Origin: an uncultured Nesterenkonia sp.
GTDB taxonomy: Bacteria; Actinomycetota; Actinomycetes; Actinomycetales; Micrococcaceae
Length of the DNA: 64,000 nucleotides
Assembly: GCA_947494195.1 (NCBI GenBank)
Contig: CANLUC010000005.1
Coordinates: 124,001 to 188,000 of the forward strand
Direction: 5' to 3'
The notes beneath the pieces are model-generated. The model was not told the origin of the DNA. It searched no databases and saw only the letters and a program-made list of their open reading frames with translations. A program made the translations under genes and the position numbers. Within the stretch, counting starts at the first letter, position 1. The number at the start of each line of letters is the position of its first letter. Below are positions 8,467-15,306 of this stretch, piece after piece.

Positions 8467-10296
8467 TCACTCCGCGCGCTGCCACTGTTCGGCGTTCCAC
8501 ACGATCTGATCCTGCGAGGCGGTGTCGCGGACATTGCTGATCGTGATGTCCGAGCCGGAGAGCTGCGGGTGCACGTAGAGCGGGATGCCGAACAGATCGC
8601 CCCAGAGCTCCTGCTCGATGCCGACGATGAGCTCCTGCTGCTCCTGCTCGTCCTCGGTGGTGGCGAGCTGGTTGAACAGGTCATCGACGGTCTCGTTGGA
8701 ATACCCGCCGTAGTTCTGCGGACGATCCGTGGCATAGATGTTCTGGCCGGAGACGACCTGGCCCGAACCTGCCCAGGCGAAGAGCGCGACCTCATAGTCG
8801 CCGGTCTCCAGCGCGCCTCCCGGAGCGAAGAAGTCTTCGCTGCCGGCGTCGGTGATCTCGAAGCCTGCCTCGTCACAGGAGGCCTTGATCTCAGCGACCG
8901 TGTCGGTGCGCCGCGGATTCGGTCCCGAGTAGCCGATGCGCACCTCGGTGCCGACGGCGTCCTCGGCCTCGAGGATCTCGCGGGCTCCCTCGACATCGAC
9001 CTCGTCGTAGGTGCCGTCGTAGCTCTCAGCGACGATGTCCTCGTAGTCGTCCTCGAAGCTCAGCGATTCACGAGCGTTGAGCACCGTGGCTTCGGGGTTG
9101 ACCGGCTCGATCAGGTTGGACACGATCTGTTGACGGGGAACGCACATCGCAAAGGCCTCACGCATCTCCAGGCTGTCGGAGAAGGCGCCGTCGTTGAAGT
9201 TGAAGTCCAGGTGCTCCCACGTGGCGGCCTCGCCCTCATGCAGCACGACCTGATCCTGGAGCCGCTCCAGCTGACCTCGGGTGTCGACCGTGGCCTGGGG
9301 AAGAGCGACGTTGAGATCGCCGTTCTCCAGAGCCTGGACGTGCTGGCCGTCGTTGACGAATCGATAGACGAGCCGCTCGGTGCCGGGACCGGTGCCCCAG
9401 TACTCCTCGTTGGCACTGACCGTCAGGGACTCCCCGGCCTGCCAGTTGTCGATCTTGTAGGGGCCCGTCACGGGCATGAGCTCTTCTTCGGGAAGCGTCC
9501 CGGGATCGGTGAACCAGCCCTCGTTCCAGAATTCGGCCGCCGGCTCCAGCGCCTCGGTGTCGGCGTCCCGGATGGCCGTGACCAGCTCACTGAGTTCCAT
9601 ATCGCTCTGCTCGGCGACCACGTGGGCCGGCAGCGCGTTGTTCACCATGATCTCCCAGTCCGCGTAGGGCTCGGTGTACTCGATGGTGAAGGTCTTGCCC
9701 TCGGGGTCACCCTGCGGGCCCTCGGGCACGCGCTCACCGTAGGTCTGCGAGATTCCGTTGAACAGCGGCTCAGCGTCGGAGTTGGTGAGCTCGGCGTTCT
9801 GGTAGGCCCAGTCGAGCACGTAGTCGGCCACGGTCACCGGGGTGCCGTCCGACCAGGTCACGTCCTCACCGATGGTGTATTCCACGGTGAAAGGATCTTC
9901 GCTGGTGACCTCATAGGAGCCGAAGTCCTCATTGCGGTACCAGACGTTGTCCGTGCCCCAATAGCCGAATCCCTCGAGTACCCGGTTGACCACGACCGAG
10001 TTATAGGTGCTGTAGCTCTCCGGAGTGAATCCGTTGTAGCTGATGAACTCCGTCTCACCGAGGGAGACCGAGATCTCATCGTCCTTGGTCTCCAGGTCGG
10101 TGTCCGCCTTGCCGGTGTCTTCCGGCTCGGTGGTGAACTGCTGGCCCTCGGCCATGCCGGCATCACCGCTGGACGCACCGTTCGTCGTCTCTTCGCCGTC
10201 GGCGTCGTCATTGCCGCCGTCGGGCGTGCATCCGGAGAGCACGAGTGCGCCGGTGGCCAGAATGGCCGTCGCCGCAGAGAGTTTCCTGAGCTTCAC
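8467..10296 (-). CDS. Extracellular solute-binding protein family 5, lipoprotein (set 1)
   Basis: SBP_bac_5 family lipoprotein of 609 residues. The signal sequence ends in lipobox LVLSGC with Cys23, followed by an Asp/Gly/Glu-rich linker of about 50 residues. Typical segments include EYTIGEDVTWSDGTPVT and the C-terminal GEQELWGDLFGIPLY-like region ending QIVWNAEQW. The mature protein is very acidic. It is the first gene of the set 1 operon (binding protein, DppB-like, DppC-like, ATPase). It is clearly diverged from the set 2 binding protein, so the two systems probably take different ligands. Confidence 0.92.
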   Translation of the reverse strand: MKLRKLSAATAILATGALVLSGCTPDGGNDDADGEETTNGASSGDAGMAEGQQFTTEPEDTGKADTDLETKDDEISVSLGETEFISYNGFTPESYSTYNSVVVNRVLEGFGYWGTDNVWYRNEDFGSYEVTSEDPFTVEYTIGEDVTWSDGTPVTVADYVLDWAYQNAELTNSDAEPLFNGISQTYGERVPEGPQGDPEGKTFTIEYTEPYADWEIMVNNALPAHVVAEQSDMELSELVTAIRDADTEALEPAAEFWNEGWFTDPGTLPEEELMPVTGPYKIDNWQAGESLTVSANEEYWGTGPGTERLVYRFVNDGQHVQALENGDLNVALPQATVDTRGQLERLQDQVVLHEGEAATWEHLDFNFNDGAFSDSLEMREAFAMCVPRQQIVSNLIEPVNPEATVLNARESLSFEDDYEDIVAESYDGTYDEVDVEGAREILEAEDAVGTEVRIGYSGPNPRRTDTVAEIKASCDEAGFEITDAGSEDFFAPGGALETGDYEVALFAWAGSGQVVSGQNIYATDRPQNYGGYSNETVDDLFNQLATTEDEQEQQELIVGIEQELWGDLFGIPLYVHPQLSGSDITISNVRDTASQDQIVWNAEQWQRAE

Positions 10297-10750
10297 TGTT
10301 GGTCCTCATTTCTTGATGCGAAATGACCGACTGGTCGTCGCGCACCCAACCCCCGGGAACGTGACCGACCTAACATCGGTTCAATGTGCGAACCAGACTA
10401 CGGCCGCCGCGGTCCCCGGGCTCAGCATTTTTTCAGCCGAACCCAACCAGTTTGCTCAAACAACTACTTCTACGGTCAGCTGCAAAGACGCCCTGACTCA
10501 TGAAGGGCGACACGGCGGACACATTCCAGAAACACTCCCTCGCACTCGGGGCAGCCAAAGAACTGCCGCGGAAATTCAAGCAGAATCTCCGCGGCAGCCA
10601 CTCCCCGGCCAGATGTCCGTCACTTCTGTGACCTGTCCCACTTTTTTAGTTGAAACACACAAGTAACTTGGGGGCTAGACGAAAGTTACTACCGCGTACA
10701 GCCAGACAATTTTGAATAAGTCAGAATGTTACGCACCGTGGAGCCGCACC
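10297..10750. other. Gene-free stretch upstream of the set 1 binding protein
   Basis: 454 bases between the set 1 binding-protein start and the BrkB-family stop. It must hold the promoter and ribosome site of the importer operon (minus strand), though I could not pick a convincing -35/-10 pair. It also holds a perfect 10-bp inverted repeat at 10563-10597 and a weak 6-bp one at 10489-10509. No open frame shows family features or a good start signal. Confidence 0.6.
10563..10597 (-). terminator. Inverted repeat downstream of the BrkB-family gene
   Basis: Perfect 10-bp arms (10563-10572 and 10588-10597) around a 15-base loop, followed on the minus strand by a short T-rich stretch (TTCTTT). It lies about 150 bases after the BrkB-family stop, so it is a plausible but not certain terminator. 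Confidence 0.4.
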
Positions 10751-12046
10751 TCAGCGCCGCCAGGAGGCTTCTGGGTCCGAGGTCTCCCCCTTGGTCACGC
10801 GCAGCGCCTGACCCTGCGCCACCAGTTCCTCGTACTTCTTCGACTTCTTCTCCGCGGTGCTCATATCGCGCGGGGGCAGCATGATGGTGCGCTCGGCTTC
10901 GATCCCGCTCTGCAGCTGACGCCCCCGCTCGAGCTCGGAGTCGAACTCCGCTCCGAGCAGGACCACGAGGTTCATGATGTAGATCCAGATCAGGAAGATG
11001 ATCACGCCGGCCAGCGCGCCGTACGTGGCCTGGTAGCTCCCGAAGTTCGTGATGTAGAACGCCACGCCGGCGGTCGCGAGGACCATCACCACGATTGCTA
11101 CAAGGGCGCCCGCTGAGACCCAGCGGAAGCCAGGCTGCCGCAGATTCGGGGTGGCGTAGTAGAGCAGCGCGATGCTGATCGCGATGACCAGCAGGAGCAC
11201 CGGATACTTCGCCCAGTTGAAGATGGTCAGCGCGGTGCTGCCAAGCCCCACGGTGTTCCCCAGAGACTCAGCGACCGGGCCGGAGACCACGAGCAGCACC
11301 GCCGAGACGGCGACGAGAACGAGCAGGGCTGCAGTGATCACGTAGAAGAGCGGGCGCAGCTTCAGGATCGAGCGGCCCTCCTCCACCTCGTAGACGCGAT
11401 TCATGGCCCGCGAGAAAGCATTGACAAAGTTCGATGCCGTCCACAGGGCCGTCAAAATGCCGAGGATGAGTCCCAGGCCGGCGCCCTGCACACTGGTGAT
11501 CTGCACGATGATCGGACGGACCTGATCCATGGTGTCGGATTCGACCAGGCCGGCAGCGGTTTCCAGCAGAAAGTCTCGGGTGGTGTCACCCTGGCCGATG
11601 AACGACATCATGGACACCAGCGCGATGAGCGCGGGAAACACCGAGAGCACCGTGTAATAGGTCAGGCCAGCGGCGAGATCCGTGCAGCCGTCGCGACCAA
11701 ACTCCGCGAAGGTGCGCTTGATGCTGTACTTCCAGGTGGTTCCGGTGAGCTTGGTGGGTGACTTGAGCTTCCGACGCCTGATCTTCCGTCCCGCTCCCGA
11801 CTGCTCCATTGCCTGCCCGGACTCCGCATAGTCCTCGCGCTGCCGGTTCTTGACCATATAGGGCTGATCGGCGGCCGCCCAGATCGTGCCCACCTGCAGC
11901 TGATCTGTGTAGGTGGCCGAAGAGGTGGGCGCTCCATGGTCCTCGATCGGATGACGGCGCTCCCGGTGCGCCCGCAGGGCGCCCTCGACGCGGTCGCGCT
12001 GATCGGGACTGGATGCGGGACCCTGCGGGTCCGAGTGAGTGCTCAT
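10751..12046 (-). CDS. YihY/virulence factor BrkB family membrane protein
   Basis: Integral membrane protein of 431 residues. About 100 hydrophilic residues come first, then the conserved family block FGRDGCTDLAAGLTYYTVLS and about six membrane segments, with family segments such as LGILTALWTASNFVNAFSRA and the last helix VIIFLIWIYIMNLVVLLGAE. The C-terminal 60 residues are charged and cytoplasmic. The family is not an RNase (an old misannotation); its transport role is unsettled. The ATG at 12046 lies six bases after a TAGTTT hexamer, suggesting a leaderless mRNA. Confidence 0.9.
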   Translation of the reverse strand: MSTHSDPQGPASSPDQRDRVEGALRAHRERRHPIEDHGAPTSSATYTDQLQVGTIWAAADQPYMVKNRQREDYAESGQAMEQSGAGRKIRRRKLKSPTKLTGTTWKYSIKRTFAEFGRDGCTDLAAGLTYYTVLSVFPALIALVSMMSFIGQGDTTRDFLLETAAGLVESDTMDQVRPIIVQITSVQGAGLGLILGILTALWTASNFVNAFSRAMNRVYEVEEGRSILKLRPLFYVITAALLVLVAVSAVLLVVSGPVAESLGNTVGLGSTALTIFNWAKYPVLLLVIAISIALLYYATPNLRQPGFRWVSAGALVAIVVMVLATAGVAFYITNFGSYQATYGALAGVIIFLIWIYIMNLVVLLGAEFDSELERGRQLQSGIEAERTIMLPPRDMSTAEKKSKKYEELVAQGQALRVTKGETSDPEASWRR

Positions 12047-12052
12047 GGTCTC

Positions 12053-12058
12053 AAACTA
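12053..12058 (-). promoter_or_regulatory. -10 element of a probable leaderless brkB-family transcript
   Basis: The minus strand reads TAGTTT, then six bases, then the ATG at 12046. A start of transcription about seven bases after the hexamer would fall on the A of ATG. No ribosome site lies between. Confidence 0.5.
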
Positions 12059-12088
12059 TCGGGATGTCAGCACAAGACCAACTGGTGG

Positions 12089-12445
12089 TCAGCTCCTGTC
12101 TGAGCTGCGCCGGGTCAGGCTCAGCTCATCGATATGAGTGATCTCCGCGGGCAGCGCGTTGTTCAGGTAGCCGGCCCGGGCGATGGCCATGGATCCCACG
12201 GCGGAGGTCAGCAGCTGGGCGATGATCGCGATGACCGCCTTGAGCAGGTTCAGCCCGCTGAAATCCATCAGCAGCGCGCCCAGCACGATGGAGGCGACCC
12301 CGAGTCCCGCGGAGGTTCCCACCGCGGAGGCGCGCAGGTAGAGGTCGGGCAGTTTGAACAGCCCGATGGCCGAGACGATGATCGTGCCGATGCCCAGGAA
12401 GATGAAGAGCAGGCCAAGAGCCTGCACGATGTCGATGAGTTCCAT
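12089..12445 (-). CDS. mrpG: Mrp antiporter subunit G (MnhG/PhaG family)
   Basis: Small membrane subunit of the multi-subunit Na+(or K+)/H+ antiporter, 118 residues with three hydrophobic segments (about 5-25, 40-60 and 65-85). The MnhG pattern is visible: FLGIGTIIVSAIGLFKLPD, then YLRASAVGTSAGLGVASIVL. The start is the ATG at 12445 (MELIDIVQAL), overlapping the mrpF stop as TGATG. It is the last gene of the operon. The C-terminus carries about 20 polar residues beyond the core. Confidence 0.93.
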   Translation of the reverse strand: MELIDIVQALGLLFIFLGIGTIIVSAIGLFKLPDLYLRASAVGTSAGLGVASIVLGALLMDFSGLNLLKAVIAIIAQLLTSAVGSMAIARAGYLNNALPAEITHIDELSLTRRSSDRS

Positions 12446-12711
12446 CAGCGACGGCCTCCTGATCCGAGTCGTGCCATCGACAGGGCCGCCATGAAGCCCA
12501 GCAGCGTGGCGATGAGGATGATGTCGAACAGCGCTTCGATGCCGGTGCGCAGTCCGATCAGTGCCACGAACCCGATGGTGGCGAAGAAGATCAGATCCGC
12601 GGCCACCGCGCGGTCCATGGTCCGTGGTCCCAGCAGCCCTCGGACAGAGGCGATGATCATACCGATGGCCAGCAGGAACAGGGCGACCTCGAGGGTCCAT
12701 TCGGAGATCAT
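12445..12711 (-). CDS. mrpF: Mrp antiporter subunit F (MnhF/PhaF family)
   Basis: 88-residue membrane protein with three helices and the MnhF signature GLLGPRTMDRAVAADLIFF, where the Arg and Asp around the second helix are typical. Family length is 80-95 residues, so it is complete. It overlaps mrpE by four bases (ATGA) and mrpG by one base, which points to tight translational coupling. The assembled Mrp complex exports Na+ in exchange for protons and supports growth at high pH and high salt. Confidence 0.94.
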   Translation of the reverse strand: MISEWTLEVALFLLAIGMIIASVRGLLGPRTMDRAVAADLIFFATIGFVALIGLRTGIEALFDIILIATLLGFMAALSMARLGSGGRR

Positions 12712-13163
12712 GAGCGCTCACCGGCCTCGGTGGGCGGATGCTGAGCCGCCCCCGGCGCGAAGGGCGGAGCAGCCTCGTCGAGCGGACGGACCACCGGCCG
12801 CTCGGTGGGCCGTGTCAGGTCTCCGGGCTCCCGTCGCATCGCGTTCAGCAGCCGGTCCTCCATCTCCTGGATATCGGCGACCAGCTGGGCGCGCGACTCC
12901 ACGAACATGCCGTGCACGTAGAGGATCCCATGCTCACGCGAGATGGTGATGGTCAGCGTGCCGGGGGTGAGTGTGATCAGCGAGGAGATCAGCGTCCACT
13001 CACTGTCGGTCCGCGAGGCCGCCGGCACTGCGACGATCGCGGGACGCATCTTCATGCGGCGACGCGGACGCAGCACGTCGGCGGTGACCGCCAGGTTGGC
13101 CAGCAGGAACTCCTTGGCGTACCACAGCAGGAATCCGATGATCCGGAAGGGCCAGCTCATCAT
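12708..13163 (-). CDS. mrpE: Mrp antiporter subunit E (MnhE family)
   Basis: 151-residue protein with the MnhE pattern: N-terminal membrane segment (FRIIGFLLWYAKEFLLANLA), then LITLTPGTLTITISREHGIL, then YVHGMFVESRAQLVADIQEM. The C-terminal 40 residues are polar and Pro/Arg rich. It overlaps mrpD and mrpF by four bases each. MrpE is needed for assembly or stability of the complex in the systems studied. Confidence 0.93.
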   Translation of the reverse strand: MMSWPFRIIGFLLWYAKEFLLANLAVTADVLRPRRRMKMRPAIVAVPAASRTDSEWTLISSLITLTPGTLTITISREHGILYVHGMFVESRAQLVADIQEMEDRLLNAMRREPGDLTRPTERPVVRPLDEAAPPFAPGAAQHPPTEAGERS

Positions 13164-14764
13164 GCTCCGTTCACCGCCCTCACATAGTCCATCGGATTGA
13201 GCAGGTTCTCGGCCGCTGTGGCGGACCAGCCCATCAGCAGCTCAGCCCCCAGTCCGAAGAACAGCGTGATGCAGGCCAGCAGGATTCCCGGCATGATCAG
13301 CTTCAGCGGAACCTTCACCGCCTGCTTCCCCGCGAGCACCGCTGAGGTCGTCGCCGTCGGGGGTCCCACCGTCAGCGTGGGCGTCTCCGCCTGGGCCTCC
13401 ACGCGCAGATAGCGCTTGCCGTGCATGCGCTGCTGGTAGGTCAGGGCACGCTCCTGCAGGTCATCGGGCTCCGCGCCCATGAACACCCCGGTCCAGATCT
13501 TCAGCATGGAGAGCAGCGTGAAGATCGAGACCACCACGGCGACCGCCGCCACCGCATAGTGGGACTCGGCGAGGGTGGCCTGGATGATGGCGAACTTCGC
13601 CACGAAGCCGGAGAAGGGCGGCAGTCCGGCGAGCGAGAGCGCGGCGACCATGAAGGTCACCGCGATCAGCGGCTCACGCTTGAGCATGCCGCCGAGCTTG
13701 TCGATCTCGCCGGTGCCGTAGGTCTCCTCGATGGCGCCGGTGGAGAGGAACAGCGAGGCCTTCACGATCATATGGTGCAGCAGATAGAAGATCGCCGCGG
13801 TGAGTCCGAGCATCGTGAAGAGCCCGACCCCGATCAGGATGTAGCCGATCTGGCTGATCATGTGGAACACCAGGATGGACCGCGTGGTCTTCTCCCCCAC
13901 CGCGCCGAGCACACCGACGACCATGGTCACCGAGGTGATCACCAGCGCCACCCAGAGGAAACGCTCGTCGCCGTCGAAGAGCAGCGAGTAGATGCGGTAG
14001 ATCGCGTAGATCGCGACCTTGGTGTGGATCCCGGAGAACAGGGCGGTGACCGCGGGCGAGGTCATCGGGTAGGTGCGGGTGAGCCACCCATGCACCGGCA
14101 CCACGGCCGCCTTGATCGAGATGGCGGTGAGCACCACACCACCGGCCAGGGCGACCGCGGGGTCCTCCTTGGCCGCACCGTGGAGCTCGGCCAGGTTCAC
14201 TGTGCCGGCGGTGGCGTAGACCAGGGCGATGCCCACCAGCAGCAGGGTCGACGCCATGAGATTCACCGAGACATAGATCCTCGCGCCGTGGGCGCCGAGC
14301 TTGGCACCCATCATCGCGAGCAGCCCGTAGGAGGGCAGCAGCATGACCTCGATGAAGACGAAGAGGTTGAAGATGTCACCGGTCATCAGTGCCCCGGAGA
14401 CACCGGCCATGAGGATCAGCACGAAGGGGTGGAAGAACCGGGCGCGTGCCTCATGGGTGGCCATCGCGAAGAGCACGCTGGCGATGGCGAGGACTGTCAT
14501 CACCATCAGGACCAGCGCGGAGAGCGAGTCCACCACGAACGGGATGGCGATTCCCTGATCCCACAGGCCGACCTGGTGGGCCAGGATCGTGCCGTCGCTG
14601 GTGATGACCACCAGCGCGATGGCGAAGCCGAACATGCCCAGCAGCGTGCCCAGGCTGAGCACATGCCGGATCAGGCGCTTCTTGCGCACGGCGACGCCGA
14701 GCGCGCCGAGCAGCAGCGGGACGGCCACCAGCAGGGGCAGCAGGGCCGGGAGCGTCTGGCTCAT
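13160..14764 (-). CDS. mrpD: Mrp antiporter subunit D (NuoN/NuoL-like)
   Basis: 534-residue polytopic protein homologous to the proton-pumping subunits of complex I. Conserved functional residues are visible: the glutamate in the FVFIEVMLLPSYGLLAMMG helix, and lysines and histidines in SIKAAVVPVHGWLTRTYPMT and FSGIHTKVAIYAIYRIYSL. Fourteen or so membrane helices are expected. A hydrophilic insert near residues 435-470 precedes the last helix. It sits between mrpC and mrpE with four-base overlaps on both sides. Confidence 0.95.
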   Translation of the reverse strand: MSQTLPALLPLLVAVPLLLGALGVAVRKKRLIRHVLSLGTLLGMFGFAIALVVITSDGTILAHQVGLWDQGIAIPFVVDSLSALVLMVMTVLAIASVLFAMATHEARARFFHPFVLILMAGVSGALMTGDIFNLFVFIEVMLLPSYGLLAMMGAKLGAHGARIYVSVNLMASTLLLVGIALVYATAGTVNLAELHGAAKEDPAVALAGGVVLTAISIKAAVVPVHGWLTRTYPMTSPAVTALFSGIHTKVAIYAIYRIYSLLFDGDERFLWVALVITSVTMVVGVLGAVGEKTTRSILVFHMISQIGYILIGVGLFTMLGLTAAIFYLLHHMIVKASLFLSTGAIEETYGTGEIDKLGGMLKREPLIAVTFMVAALSLAGLPPFSGFVAKFAIIQATLAESHYAVAAVAVVVSIFTLLSMLKIWTGVFMGAEPDDLQERALTYQQRMHGKRYLRVEAQAETPTLTVGPPTATTSAVLAGKQAVKVPLKLIMPGILLACITLFFGLGAELLMGWSATAAENLLNPMDYVRAVNGA

Positions 14765-15306
14765 CGGGTCTCCCCCTCCCTGGTCTGGGCAGCCTCTGGG
14801 GCTTCTGCGTCTGGTGTTTCTGCACTGGGGGCGGCCGCCTCGGAGTTCTCGACCCCTGAGGCCTTCTCCGGCCAGGGATCACCGGTCTCGTCCTCTCCGT
14901 GGTCCACCACGATGTCACCGGACTCTGTGGTCAGACCGTAGTAGCCGGCGTCGTTGGTGTCTCCGCGGTCAGCCGCGAGCAGCCGCGCCGGAGAGGCCTC
15001 CACGTCCTCGGTGTCGTCGTCGGTGGTGGTGGTGATGGCCAGGGTGACCATGAACATGGAGATCGAGAAGGCGATCACGATGGCGGTGAGCACGAAGGCC
15101 TGCGGCAGCGGGTCCGCCTGCTCCCCCGCCTCGCCGAAGCCGATGTAGGAGAGTCCGCGGAAGGCGGTGTTGCCGGCGGCGAAGAGCATCAGGTTCGCGG
15201 CATGGCTGATCAGCACGAATCCGAGCACGATTCGGATCATCCCGCGCTGCATGAAGAGGTAGACGGCCGCGGCGGTGAGCAGTCCGACGGCGATGGCGAT
15301 GCTCAT
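14761..15306 (-). CDS. mrpC: Mrp antiporter subunit C (NuoK-like) with a long acidic tail
   Basis: The first 110 residues are the three-helix MnhC/NuoK domain, including RIVLGFVLISHAANLMLFAA and LPQAFVLTAIVIAFSISMFM with its conserved glutamine. The remaining 70 residues are a Glu/Asp/Ala-rich, presumably cytoplasmic tail; most MrpC proteins are about 115 residues, so this tail is unusual in length, though tails of this kind occur in actinobacteria. Overlaps of four bases on each side place it firmly in the operon. Confidence 0.94.
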   Translation of the reverse strand: MSIAIAVGLLTAAAVYLFMQRGMIRIVLGFVLISHAANLMLFAAGNTAFRGLSYIGFGEAGEQADPLPQAFVLTAIVIAFSISMFMVTLAITTTTDDDTEDVEASPARLLAADRGDTNDAGYYGLTTESGDIVVDHGEDETGDPWPEKASGVENSEAAAPSAETPDAEAPEAAQTREGETR